Origin: Rhodanobacter sp. DHG33
Lineage (GTDB): Bacteria > Pseudomonadota > Gammaproteobacteria > Xanthomonadales > Rhodanobacteraceae
DNA length: 64,000 nucleotides
NCBI RefSeq assembly: GCF_014843005.1
Contig: NZ_JACYXM010000003.1
Location: forward strand, 62,001 to 126,000
Direction: 5' to 3'
The position numbers and the translations under genes were made by a program. Every line of letters begins with the position of its first letter. Position 1 is the stretch's first letter. Below are positions 28,640-37,600 of this stretch, in pieces. Under the pieces are notes generated by a model. The model did no database searches. It was given only the letters and a program-made list of their open reading frames with translations, and was not told where the DNA came from.

Positions 28640-28751
28640 CCCATTCCCGCTTGCGGAAGTGGGTGCCCGAAGGGCGGGAGAGGGCGCGTGCCAGGCGTGA
28701 TGCTGCCAACCCTCTCCCCCAACCCCACCCGCGCAAGCGGGAGAGGGGTCC
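28640..28751. repeat. Dispersed CCCTCTCCC-type palindromic repeat in the emrA-emrB gap
   Basis: Two imperfect palindromic units, one around 28640-28690 (CCCATTCCCGC...GGAAGTGGG, then GGGCGGGAGAGGG) and one around 28710-28748 (CCCTCTCCCCC...GCGGGAGAGGGG). Sequences of this kind recur in many Xanthomonadales genomes between genes. It may form mRNA stem-loops that tune emrB relative to emrA. The identification as a dispersed family is from memory of the type, not from a search. Confidence 0.65.
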
Positions 28752-28756
28752 TTTCA

Positions 28757-29935
28757 TTACTTCGAATTGCCCGCCATGTTGGCGTGGATGATCTCCGCGA
28801 TCAGCGCGTCGGCCTTGGCCGCCTGCTGCTCGTACACGTCGGTGCTGAAGGCCGGCTGCGTCGGCGGCTCCTGCGCCAGCATCGGGCCGTTCTGGTCGTG
28901 CAGATTCACCTCCACGTCCAGCGACATGCCGATGCGCAGCGGGTGCTTGTCCAGCTGGGTCGGATCGGTGAACACCACGCGCGCCGGGATGCGCTGCACG
29001 ATCTTGATCCAGTTGCCGGTGGCGTTCTGCGCGGGCAGCAGCGAGAACGCGCTGCCGGTGCCGATGCCCAGGCTTTCCACCTTGCCGTCGTACTTCACCG
29101 CACTGCCGTACACGTCGGAGCGGATCTCCACCGCCTGGCCAATGCGCATGTGGGTGAGCTGGGTCTCCTTGAAGTTCGCGTCGATCCACACCTGGTGCAG
29201 CGGCACCACCGCCATCAGCGGCGTGCCCGGCGCGATGCGCTGGCCCAACTGCACCGAACGCATCGCCACGTAGCCGGTCACCGGCGCGACGATGGTGGTA
29301 CGCAGGTCGTCGAGGTACGCAGAGCGCAGCTGCGCGGCGGCGGCCTGCACGTCGGGGTGCGAGGCGACCACGGTGTCGTCCACCAGCACCTTGTTGGTCT
29401 GGAGCTGCTGCTCGGAGGTGATCAGCGCGCTCTGCGCGGCGGTCAGCGCGTCGCGCACGTGCGACAGCTCCTCGGCGGAGATCGCGCCGGTCTTCGCCAG
29501 TGCCACGCGGCGGTCGTAGTCGGCCTGCGCCTTCTGCACCGCCACCTTCTGCACCGCCACGCTGGCCTCGGCGCCGCTGACCGCACTGTACAGGCCGCGT
29601 ACCTTGCGCACGGTGGCGGCGAGGTTGGCCTTGGCGCTGGCCAGCGCCACGTCGGCGTTGGACTTGTCGAGCTTCACCAGCACGTCGCCCTGCTTCACCA
29701 GGTCGCCGTCGTCGGCGCCGATGGTGACCACGGTGCCGGGAATCTGCGGCGTGATCTGCACCACGTTGCCGCTCACATAGGCGTCATCGGTGCCCTCGTA
29801 CCAGCGGCCTTCGACGAAATACCACACGGCCCACGCGATCGCGGCAAGCACCACGACCGCGGCGAGCGCGCGCAGCAGGAAGCCGCGCTTGTTGTTCTGC
29901 GGCGCAGCGGCCGCGGTAGGGTTCTGGCTGGACAT
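28757..29935 (-). CDS. emrA: EmrA-type membrane fusion (HlyD family) protein
   Basis: 392-residue periplasmic adaptor linking EmrB to an outer-membrane channel. A single N-terminal membrane anchor (GFLLRALAAVVVLAAIAWAVWYFVEGRWYEGTDDAYVSGNVVQITPQIPG) is followed by the lipoyl half-motifs (GTVVTIGADDGDLVKQGDVLVKLD) and a long alpha hairpin of Ala/Gln-rich coiled coil (~residues 95-210). The beta-barrel part contains TTIVAPVTGYVAMRSVQLGQRIAPGTPLMAVVPL and VWIDANFKETQL, typical of EmrA. It begins 10 bp after the channel gene. Confidence 0.94.
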   Translation of the reverse strand: MSSQNPTAAAAPQNNKRGFLLRALAAVVVLAAIAWAVWYFVEGRWYEGTDDAYVSGNVVQITPQIPGTVVTIGADDGDLVKQGDVLVKLDKSNADVALASAKANLAATVRKVRGLYSAVSGAEASVAVQKVAVQKAQADYDRRVALAKTGAISAEELSHVRDALTAAQSALITSEQQLQTNKVLVDDTVVASHPDVQAAAAQLRSAYLDDLRTTIVAPVTGYVAMRSVQLGQRIAPGTPLMAVVPLHQVWIDANFKETQLTHMRIGQAVEIRSDVYGSAVKYDGKVESLGIGTGSAFSLLPAQNATGNWIKIVQRIPARVVFTDPTQLDKHPLRIGMSLDVEVNLHDQNGPMLAQEPPTQPAFSTDVYEQQAAKADALIAEIIHANMAGNSK

Positions 29936-29945
29936 GGGGTCTGCC

Positions 29946-31418
29946 TCAGTGATGCTGTTCGGATGCGGGGGAATCGGAAGTGTTCGACGCGGGCGGCGGC
30001 TGGTCGGCCTCGGGGCGGTAGCCGCCGCCCAGCGCGAGGATCAGCTGCACGGACTGGTCGCTCTGCTGCGCCTTCAGCGCAGCCATGCGCTGCTCGGCCT
30101 CGAGCAGTTGCTGGCGCACGCTGAGCGTTTCCAGGTAGCTGCCCACGCCGGCCTTGTAGCGCTGCTCGGCCAGCTGTTCGGCGTCGCGGGCGGCCGTCAG
30201 TGCGCGCCCTTGCGCTTCGGCCTGCTGCTGCAGCGATTGCAGCGCATCGACGTCGTCGGCCACGTCGTTGATGGCGCGCACCAGGGTCTGGTTGTACTGC
30301 GCCACCGCGAGTTCGTACTGCGCGTCCTTGCCGGAGAGGTTCGCGCGCAGGCGGCCGCCGTCGAAGATCGGCATGCTCACCGCCGGCGCCACGTCGTAGA
30401 AGCGCGCCGGCAGCTGGAACAGGCTGGCCTCGCCCATCGAAATCAGGCCGACCATCGCGCCCAGGTTGAGGTTGGGCAGGAACTCGGTCTTGGCGGCCTT
30501 GATGTCCTTGCCCGCGGCTTCAACATGCCAGCGCGCGGCGACCAGGTCGGCGCGATGGCCCACCAGGTCCACCGGAAGATTGGTCGGCACGGCAAGTTCC
30601 GCGGGCGACAGCAGCTGCGGACGGCCGATCTCGCGGCCGCGGTCCGGGCCCTTGCCCAGCAGCACCGACAGCGCCGACTGTGCGGAATCGATCGCGCGGG
30701 CGGCCACCGCCAGCTGTTCCTGCGCGCTCGCCACTTCGGCGTCGCCCTGCTTCAGCTGCATCTGGTTGTCGATGCCGGCGGCCACGCGCTGCGCGGTGAG
30801 CTTGCGCGACGCATCGGCGCGATCCAGTTCGGCCTTGGCCAGATCCTGCTGCGTATACGCGTAGCCCAGCTGCACATAGGCACGGGCCACGTTGGCGGAG
30901 AGTTCCACGCGCGCGGCGCGGGCTTCGACCTCGGCGGCGCGGGCCTGACCCACCGCCGCTTCCCAGGCGGCGCGTTTGCCACCCCACAGGTCGATGTCCC
31001 AGTTGAAGCTGCCGTACACGTAGCGGGCCGGCGTCAGGTGGCCGTTGCCCAGTCCCGGCAGAGTGGTGGGGATGCGTGCGTAGGCCACGCTGCCGCCCAC
31101 GTTGAAGGTGGGCTCGCGCGCGGCGTCGCTGGCGCCCGCCACGGCCTGCGCCTGATGCGCGCGGGCATCGGCCACGGCCAGCGAGGGGTTGTCGGCCAGC
31201 GCTTCGGTGATCAGCGCGTCGAGCTGCGGATCGCCGAGGCCCGTCCACCAGTCGGCGGACGGCCAGGCCGCATTGGCCGGCACGTTCGCCAGGCTTTGCG
31301 TGGCCTTCAGCGAGGACGGGGCGATCGGCGTGCCGTCGGGATGCAGGCCGCCGCTGCTGGCGCAGCCGGCCAGTGCGAAGGTCAATCCGACCGCTGCCGC
31401 AAGGAGGTGCAGGCGCAT
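29946..31418 (-). CDS. NodT/OprM-family outer-membrane efflux lipoprotein
   Basis: 490-residue TolC-like channel subunit with a lipoprotein signal MRLHLLAAAVGLTFALAGCASS (lipobox LAGC). Two OEP repeats: WWTGLGDPQLDALITEALADNPSLAVADARAHQAQA near residue 55, and a second after residue ~270 with ADLVAARWHVEAAGKDIKAAKTEFLPNLNLGA. It provides the exit duct for the EmrAB pump encoded next. A 23-bp gap follows the marR stop. The C-terminus is Pro/Ser-rich and probably disordered. Confidence 0.94.
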   Translation of the reverse strand: MRLHLLAAAVGLTFALAGCASSGGLHPDGTPIAPSSLKATQSLANVPANAAWPSADWWTGLGDPQLDALITEALADNPSLAVADARAHQAQAVAGASDAAREPTFNVGGSVAYARIPTTLPGLGNGHLTPARYVYGSFNWDIDLWGGKRAAWEAAVGQARAAEVEARAARVELSANVARAYVQLGYAYTQQDLAKAELDRADASRKLTAQRVAAGIDNQMQLKQGDAEVASAQEQLAVAARAIDSAQSALSVLLGKGPDRGREIGRPQLLSPAELAVPTNLPVDLVGHRADLVAARWHVEAAGKDIKAAKTEFLPNLNLGAMVGLISMGEASLFQLPARFYDVAPAVSMPIFDGGRLRANLSGKDAQYELAVAQYNQTLVRAINDVADDVDALQSLQQQAEAQGRALTAARDAEQLAEQRYKAGVGSYLETLSVRQQLLEAEQRMAALKAQQSDQSVQLILALGGGYRPEADQPPPASNTSDSPASEQHH

Positions 31419-31441
31419 GAGCTTTCGGTCTCGTTGGAAAG

Positions 31442-31903
31442 TCAGTTCTTGGTGCGGAGCGCGCTAAGCACGCGCTCCAGGTAATCGTGCAGGTGCGCGC
31501 GCTCGTCCGCGCTCAGCGAAGCCTGCGCCGCGGCGAGCACGCGATCGTTGCAGCTGGTGAGGTGCTGCCACAGCGCGTTGCCTTCGGCGGTCAGCTCGAT
31601 GCGCAGCGCGCGCCGGTCCTGTTCGTGCGGGCAACGGCGCAGGTAGCCCTTGCGCTCGAGCTGGTCGAGCTGGCGGGTCATCGCGCCGCCATCCAGTTCC
31701 ACTGCGCGGGCCAGTTCGGTGGCACTCATCGGCCCCAGCAGGGCCAGCCGCTTCAGTATCAGGAACTGGGTGAATTTCAGATCCAGCCCCTTGGCGGCGA
31801 TTTCCGCCTCCATGGCGCGCACCAGTTCGGTACGCACGAGGCCCAGGAGCACGCCCAGGCTTTCGCGGGGACTGGAGGAAGCAGGGGTCGATACAGTGTT
31901 CAC
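31442..31903 (-). CDS. MarR/EmrR-family repressor of the efflux operon
   Basis: 153-residue winged-helix regulator: LKFTQFLILKRLALLGPMSATELARAVELDGGAMTRQLDQLERKGYLRRCPHEQDRRALRIELTAEG spans the wing (residues ~40-105), the DxRxxxxxLT block being the family hallmark. The proposed GTG start at 31903 lies only 8 bp from the -10, so the mRNA would be nearly leaderless; a longer frame upstream is a shadow over other genes. First gene of marR-OMF-emrA-emrB, it probably binds the two operators immediately upstream and is relieved by the pumped compounds, as in EmrR. Confidence 0.9.
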   Translation of the reverse strand: MNTVSTPASSSPRESLGVLLGLVRTELVRAMEAEIAAKGLDLKFTQFLILKRLALLGPMSATELARAVELDGGAMTRQLDQLERKGYLRRCPHEQDRRALRIELTAEGNALWQHLTSCNDRVLAAAQASLSADERAHLHDYLERVLSALRTKN

Positions 31904-31911
31904 AGCCGCGC

Positions 31912-31978
31912 ATTCTATTGCCGAAAGAATATTTGTCAAGGCAAATATATGTCCGGCCAATTTTGTCTCGGCAAAATT
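31912..31978 (-). promoter_or_regulatory. Autoregulated efflux-operon promoter with two MarR-type operators
   Basis: Minus-strand -35 TTGACA lies inside operator 1, and TAGAAT (31917-31912) follows after 16 bp. Operator 1 (31929-31948) is ATATTTG-TCAAGG-CAAATAT; operator 2 (31959-31978) is AATTTTG-TCTCGG-CAAAATT. Both are 20-bp inverted repeats sharing TTTG-TCNNGG-CAAA and their centres are 30 bp (about three helical turns) apart. Operator 1 covers the -35, fitting direct repression. Confidence 0.85.
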
Positions 31979-32226
31979 CAGCCCTGGCATGGCTGGCGCG
32001 CTTCTAGCTCGTCCTGCACCAGCCGGCGCAAGGCGGTGTCGCGAATGGTGAACAGCTCGAACACCCCCAGCGCCTGCAGCGTGGGCAGCACGGCTACCAG
32101 GCGGGGTTCGGCGCGGCGGCGCACGGCCTCGGGCGTGGCCGGATCGAGCATTTCGTGGGCGCAGGCCACGAAGGTCTCCAGCGGGGAACGGAACGGAGTG
32201 GCGACGGACAGCGTGGACGTGGACAT
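31978..32226 (-). CDS. Small hypothetical protein
   Basis: 82 residues from MSTSTLSVATPFRSPLETFVACAHEMLDPATPEAVRRRAEPRLVAVLPTLQALGVFELFTIRD (described as the first three quarters); mostly helical, with no signal peptide, motif or family I recognise. The chosen ATG has GGAGAACC upstream. The gene diverges from the AraC regulator and its stop codon touches MarR operator 2, so a bound repressor could also affect its 3' end. GC-rich third positions fit real coding, but the length makes this uncertain. Confidence 0.5.
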   Translation of the reverse strand: MSTSTLSVATPFRSPLETFVACAHEMLDPATPEAVRRRAEPRLVAVLPTLQALGVFELFTIRDTALRRLVQDELEARQPCQG

Positions 32227-32362
32227 GCGGGTTCTCCGGAGGGGCGCCGGGCGGGCTGGAAACGGGAGACAGGAACCGCGAGCGATGGCAGCGGTGACAC
32301 GGGCCGGCGGGGACATCGGCTGCCGGCCAGCTTACGCACGCACGCCTGCAAACTGATAACGT

Positions 32363-32379
32363 TATTTGGTCAACAAATA
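32363..32379. promoter_or_regulatory. Inverted repeat upstream of the AraC gene
   Basis: TATTTG-GTCAA-CAAATA, a perfect dyad 14 bp before the AraC start codon in the otherwise featureless divergent region 32227-32392. It resembles the MarR operators 400 bp away (ATTTG...CAAAT) but with a 5-bp rather than 6-bp spacer. It could be an operator for the AraC protein itself or for the MarR repressor. Confidence 0.5.
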
Positions 32380-32392
32380 GCGAGAATCGGAC

Positions 32393-33211
32393 ATGGGTTC
32401 CTGGCACGAGCAGTTGCACGACCGCATCGAACGCGCGGACGGTCCCGCCGTGATCGCCTACTGGGACCAGGGCGAGGCCGCCAGCGAACAGCGCGGCGAA
32501 ACCCGCACCCACGACTGGCACCGCCACCTGCGCGGGCAGATCTACTGCATCGAAAGCGGCCTGGTGCACGCACGCACCCGCTATGGCTCGTGGCTGCTGC
32601 CGCCGCATCGCGCGGGCTGGATGCCGCCGGGCGAACTGCACACGGTGAGCGTGAGCGGGCCGATGAGCGGCTGGGGCGTGTTCCTCACACCCGAGGCCTG
32701 CGCCGGCCTGCCCGACCGCCCTTGCGTGATCGGCAGCAGCGAGCTGCTGCGCGCGCTGGTCCGCCGCGCCAGCAGCTGGGCGTTCGCCGAACGGCTGGAG
32801 CCCGAGCAGGAACGGGTGTGCGGCGTGCTGCTGGACGAGCTGCGCCGTGCACCGCAGGAGCCTCTGCACCTGCCGATGCCGATCGACCGCCGCCTGCTGC
32901 GCATCGCGCACGCGGTGTTGCAGGCGCCGCAGGACAACCGCAGCCTGGAATCGTGGGCCGAACGCGCCGGCCTGTCGGTGCGCAGCCTCAGCCGGCTGTT
33001 CCGCCACGAGACCGCGCTCAGTTTCGCGCAATGGCGCCAGCAGGCGCGGCTGGGCCGCGCGCTGGAGCGGCTGGCCGAAGGCATGCCGGTGGCGCAGGTG
33101 GCCGAAGCCGCCGGCTACGGCAGCACCAGCGCCTTCATCGCGATGTTCCGGCGTGCCTATGGGCAGTCGCCAGCCCGCTACTTCGAGCGGGCTGCGGCCG
33201 TGGCCGCTTGA
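32393..33211 (+). CDS. AraC-family transcriptional regulator with N-terminal cupin
   Basis: 272-residue regulator. The N-terminal half has a cupin-like sensor (HDWHRHLRGQIYCIESGLVHARTRYGSWLLPPHRAGWMPPGELHTV, residues ~40-85). The C-terminal double helix-turn-helix spans ~165-265 (SLESWAERAGLSVRSLSRLFRHETALSFAQWRQQARL and VAQVAEAAGYGSTSAFIAMFRRAYGQSPARYF). This subgroup often controls efflux or detoxification genes; the target here is not evident. It diverges from the 82-residue ORF. Confidence 0.9.
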   Translation: MGSWHEQLHDRIERADGPAVIAYWDQGEAASEQRGETRTHDWHRHLRGQIYCIESGLVHARTRYGSWLLPPHRAGWMPPGELHTVSVSGPMSGWGVFLTPEACAGLPDRPCVIGSSELLRALVRRASSWAFAERLEPEQERVCGVLLDELRRAPQEPLHLPMPIDRRLLRIAHAVLQAPQDNRSLESWAERAGLSVRSLSRLFRHETALSFAQWRQQARLGRALERLAEGMPVAQVAEAAGYGSTSAFIAMFRRAYGQSPARYFERAAAVAA

Positions 33212-33250
33212 GCTGCGTACGTTCTTCGCGAAGCGGCGAATCGAAAGGCT

Positions 33251-34552
33251 TCAATGCCTTTCAGCGGGCACGTAAGGATTGCGGTTCGACGCGGCGAGTA
33301 TCGCCCATGCCGTCGCGGCGAGATGCGGCCGGCGGTAGTAGAAGGAGTAGGCCGCCGTGATGCGCGGTTCGCGCGTGGCGTAGAGGAACCCGCCCGGCGA
33401 AGCCTGTTGCGCGATAGCCGCGAACAGCGTGTCCGCCTCGGCTTCGTGGCCGAGCCGGCGATAGACCAGCGCGGCCTGTGCGGTGCCCTCCGTCCACAAG
33501 CCGTCGCGCACGTCGGTGAAATCGAAGCCGCCGTTGACGGCATGCATGCGCTCTACCCAGCCCAGCGCGCGCTGCCATGCCTTCGGCGCATCCGGCAGGA
33601 GCTGTGCCCAGAGCTGCACGTCGAGGGCGGATGGCGAGCGCAGCGGCGTCGCGCCATCCGGCATGGTGCCCATCCAGAAGTGCCCGCTCGGCGCATCCCA
33701 TTGCGCGGCGACGAAGACGAGTGCGCGCTTCGACTGTACAGGCCAGTCGCCGCCGGGCGCGGCGATACGGGCGAGCCAGCCGAACAGTGCGGCGAGGTCG
33801 ATGTTGTGCTCGGTCGATTTCCACGACGCCGTGCGCGGCACCAGCAGCCAGGATTCGATGCCGCCATCGAAGCCGCCCGCGCCGCGCGCATCCGATGCGT
33901 GCGCCGCCACCCAGTCGGCGAGACGCACCGCCGCGTCGCGCCAGCGCGCCTCGCCGGTGGCGTCGTGCAACGCCAGCAATGCCAGCGCCGTCCACGCGAC
34001 GTTGCCGCATGAAGTGCCGTCCTGGTAGGCGCCGGAATACTCGTGCGCGGCTTCGATCCAGCGTTTCCGCTGCGCGTCCCACCAGCCGTTCGGCAACGGC
34101 TTGCGACCTTCGACGACACCGGCGCGGTAGGCATCGCGCAGGCGGGTGTCGTTGATCGCCGCGAGGCGCAAAGCCTCGCCGATGCGCTCGGCCTGCGATT
34201 TCCTTTGACAGGCGAGCAGGGCGATGACGGCCAGTGCGTTGTCGTAGGTGAAGGCTGCCGAATGCAGGGGCGCCAGGTCGGGCGCACCCTGTCCGCGCAG
34301 GCTGTCGTAACTGCGCAACAGGAGCGGCGTGCCTCCCGGCACTGCATCGACGCGGGATGCGATGGCGTTGCAGCCGGCGTTCGCCATCGTCCGGAGTGTC
34401 GTCTCGGAAGAAACCGTGTCGGCATCCGGCCACGGCCATGCTCCCGCGAAGACCACAGGCGACGCGCACGCACCCACCAGCAAGCATGCCGTCATGCCAG
34501 CCAACCAACGGCTTCGTGCCTTGCCTGGTCTGGTCGTGCCGAATTCAGCCAT
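33251..34552 (-). CDS. Lipoprotein with all-helical, (alpha/alpha)-toroid-like glycosidase-like fold
   Basis: 433-residue exported protein; the N-terminus KARSRWLAGMTACLLVGACASP reads as a lipoprotein signal (Cys ~29). The body has spaced aromatic/glycine helices typical of alpha/alpha-toroid carbohydrate enzymes: FTYDNALAVIALLAC, GNVAWTALALLALHDATGE, GGFDGGIESW, WKSTEHNIDLAALFGWL, GFDFTDVRDGLWTEGTAQAALVYRRLG and YSFYYRRPHLAATAWAILAASNRNPY. I do not recognise the exact family or catalytic residues. Downstream of a TonB receptor and controlled from a LacI site, it likely trims an oligosaccharide. A 1307-codon frame extending into the receptor gene is an artefact. Confidence 0.75.
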   Translation of the reverse strand: MAEFGTTRPGKARSRWLAGMTACLLVGACASPVVFAGAWPWPDADTVSSETTLRTMANAGCNAIASRVDAVPGGTPLLLRSYDSLRGQGAPDLAPLHSAAFTYDNALAVIALLACQRKSQAERIGEALRLAAINDTRLRDAYRAGVVEGRKPLPNGWWDAQRKRWIEAAHEYSGAYQDGTSCGNVAWTALALLALHDATGEARWRDAAVRLADWVAAHASDARGAGGFDGGIESWLLVPRTASWKSTEHNIDLAALFGWLARIAAPGGDWPVQSKRALVFVAAQWDAPSGHFWMGTMPDGATPLRSPSALDVQLWAQLLPDAPKAWQRALGWVERMHAVNGGFDFTDVRDGLWTEGTAQAALVYRRLGHEAEADTLFAAIAQQASPGGFLYATREPRITAAYSFYYRRPHLAATAWAILAASNRNPYVPAERH

Positions 34553-34566
34553 CGCTCGTGCCGGTC

Positions 34567-34640
34567 CGAGGCTCAGACAAAGAAAGCCGCCATCCCCGGC
34601 TTTGCGGGAATGACGGCAAGGGGAGAGGGTCCATCCCGTG
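34567..34640. repeat. REP-like dispersed repeat between TonB receptor and lipoprotein genes
   Basis: The 125-bp gap contains CCGCCATCCCCGGC...GCGGGAATGACGGCAA and GGGGAGAGGG, the kind of imperfect palindrome dispersed in Xanthomonadales intergenic regions (compare 28640-28751). No gene is visible here. It may affect expression of the downstream lipoprotein gene. Confidence 0.5.
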
Positions 34641-34677
34641 CGGGCACGTGCCCGCACGACATACCGGGCGCGCTCCG

Positions 34678-37600
34678 TCAGAAACTCGCGCGCAGGCTGA
34701 GGTTGTAGCGGGTGTCGTCGCGGAAAAAGCCCTTGGGCACTTCCAGCCCGTCGGTGTTGACGATCTCCCGCGTCTTGAACGTGGAGTTCAGGATGTTGGC
34801 CGCTTGCAGCGAAATCTTGACGTGGTCGTTGAGCGCGTAGATCAACGAAGCGTCCAGCTGGCCCTGGGAGTCGGCCATCACCGGCAGGAACGGATAGTCC
34901 GCCTCCTGTCCCGTGATCAGGAAGGCCGAGCGCCAGTTGTAGGCGAGGCGCGCGGACAGCGGACCCTTCTCGTAATACACGGTGAAGTTGTACGTATCGC
35001 GCGACAGTTCGGACGGCGGCAGCTTGAGCTGGTTGATGCACTGCGTGGGCGCCACGTAGCCGGAGGGGCAGTAGTCCACCGAACCGAAGCCCAGCCCGTG
35101 CGGCTTGATGTAGGTGTAATTCATCTGCGTGCCGAAGCCGGACAGCCAGCCTGGCAGGAAATCGTATTTCTGCTGATAGGCCAGCTCCACGCCGCCCACG
35201 CTGCCCTTCTGCCTCAGGTTGGCTAGGCCCGCCGTGTACTGCTCCGGATAGCTCACGCCGTTGTTCGTCACCGTCGTGTCGACGACATGGGTGATGTACT
35301 GGATGGTGTTGTCCAGCTGCTTCCAGAACAGCGTGCCGGACAAGGAACCGACATTGCCGAAGTACCACTCCTGGGTAAGGTCGAAGTTGTGCGCGGTGAT
35401 CGGCTTGAGGTACGGGTTCGCGCCGGTGTAGCCGTTCGACAGGGTCGGCGCGGTGCTGCCGTTGGTGCCGTATGGAAGCAGGCCGCTGACCGTCTGCCCC
35501 GCCTGCAGCTGGTTGAGCGTCGGCCGGTAGACCGACTCGGAGAACGCGAAGCGGGTGATCAGGTCGCTGGTCCAGCCGATGGCCAGGTTGAAGCTGGGCA
35601 GCCAGTTGCCGTACGAGTTGCTGGCGTTGATCGGCGTGTACGCGCCATTGGCGAAGTTCACGTACTGCTGTTGCTGCGCCGGCGTCAGCGCGCAGAACGT
35701 GCCCGGCTGCGGCGCCGGGCCGCTCACGCTCTGCTGGCAATACTCCGCGATGGTCTTGCCGTTGAGCGTCTGGTTCATGTTCGGCAGCAGCAGGAAGCCC
35801 GAGGCGTCGTCCTGGGTATGCACGTAGCGCAGGCCGATGTTGCCGCTGATCTGCAGGCCGCTGAGGAAATCGGTGTTGTCGTTGCCGAAATTCAGGCGCA
35901 CATAGGCGGCGTTGGTCTTCTCCTCGTTCGAGGCGATTTCCTGCGGCAGGTAATACGTGCCCGGCACGAAGACGTCGCCCGCCACGTACTGCTCGCGCTG
36001 GAAGTTGGTGTAGTACGGGCCGCCCGCCATGCCGGGGTTCATCGCGAACCACTGCTGGTTGATCTGCTGGATGACGTTGGCGGCCTGCTGGAACTGCGTG
36101 AGCGGATTGAGGTTGAAGTAGGGCGCGACGACGCCGAAGTCGCCGCCGCTGAAGGCCGGCAGGTTGATGTGGTACGGGGAGGTGTCGCCAGGCGTGTTGG
36201 CGGCGGTCACCACGCTGATCCCCGGGCTGGGCGAGCTGACGGCCTCGTAGTTGTAGGCCGAGTTCTGCACCACTTCGCTCTGGTCGGTATGCCGCACGCC
36301 GAACTGCAGGTTGTCCAGGAAACCCTTGTCCACGTCGAAGGTGCCGTCCAGACGGAAGGCGCGCTGGTTGCCCCAGGAGTGCTCCTGGTGATCCTGCGCC
36401 GCCGCCCAGTAGGTGTTGTTGGGGTTGGCGAAATACTGCGCCGTCGTTTCGTTGGGGTCCGGCGACAGCAAGCTGACGCTGGGCACGTTGTTGCCGTGCA
36501 GGGCGATGTCCCAGTTCGCCATGGTCAACTGGCGGATGTAGTAATAGAAGTTGTCGTAGGTGGAGTTCGTGTCCTGCACGTCGGCGCTCAGATGCAGCCT
36601 GTCGTTGACGTTCCACTTCAGGTTGAAGCTGTAGTCGTTGGTGACGTAGCGGTTCCTGAAAGCCGTGCTGTCGAGCTGCGTGGGCAGGCCGCCGTAAGCG
36701 GACGGATAGTTGTATTGGCTGGGCAGCGCCGTGACGATGCCCGACTGGAACACGCCCTGGGAATTGAACGTGGGGTAGGTGCCCGCCAGCGGAATGTCGC
36801 ACTGATTGGGATCCGACCAGGCGCAACCGTCCGTCGACGCCTGCAGGGTGTGCTCGTAGGTGGTCTCCGTGTCCGAAACCCGATCCCATTCCAGCGTGGC
36901 CTGCCAGGCCTTGTCCGGGCTTTCCCATTGCGCCGCGAACACGCTGCCGAAGCGCGTGCTGGTCTCGTCCTGGGTGCGCAGGTCGCCGCCGATCGGCACG
37001 TACGCATATTGGCCGGGCGCCAGGCCGGGGAAGTCGTCGTTGCGCGAACCCGGCAGCGTGCAACCGTTGCAGCGCCGCTGGAAATCGACCAGCGAGATCG
37101 CGTTGTCGGCCTGGTCGATGCGGTCGTAGGCGATGTTGCCCAGCACGCCGAAGCGGCCGATGTCGGTATCCCAATTGTGGCTGAGCAAGCCGGAGATCTG
37201 CGGCGTGCCCTTCTTGTCCAGGCTGCCCCAGTAGTTACCGACGGTGAAGGACGCCTGCGTGTCCTTGCTGCTGTCGAAAGGCTTGCGCGTATTCAGGTCG
37301 ATCGAACCGGCGATGCCGCCTTCGATCATGTCCGCCGTCTGGTTCTTGCTCACCACGACCGAGCCGATCAGCTCCGGCGACACCGTGGCGAAATTCAGCC
37401 CCTGGCCGCCGCCGGCGGAAAACACCTCGCGGCCGTTGAACAGCGTGCTGGTATAGGGCAGGCCCTGCAGGCTGATGTCCGAACCCTGGATAGAGAAGTG
37501 GTCGGGATCGGCCGCGATGCCGAAGGCGCTGACGGCCACGCCGGGCACGCGCTGCAGCGCTTCCGTGACCGATGTGTCGGGCAGCGAGCCGGCGTCCTGC

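Noticed and set aside
28640-28751. Possible CRISPR-like repeats in the emrA-emrB gap
   Set aside because: Only two imperfect palindromic units without regular spacers; fits a REP-type dispersed repeat. No CRISPR array, IS element or phage genes were seen anywhere in the window.
33251-37174. 1307-codon minus-strand frame that seems to fuse the lipoprotein to a larger protein
   Set aside because: The first ~870 residues are an out-of-frame reading of the TonB receptor gene; the lipoprotein starts at its own signal sequence near 34552.
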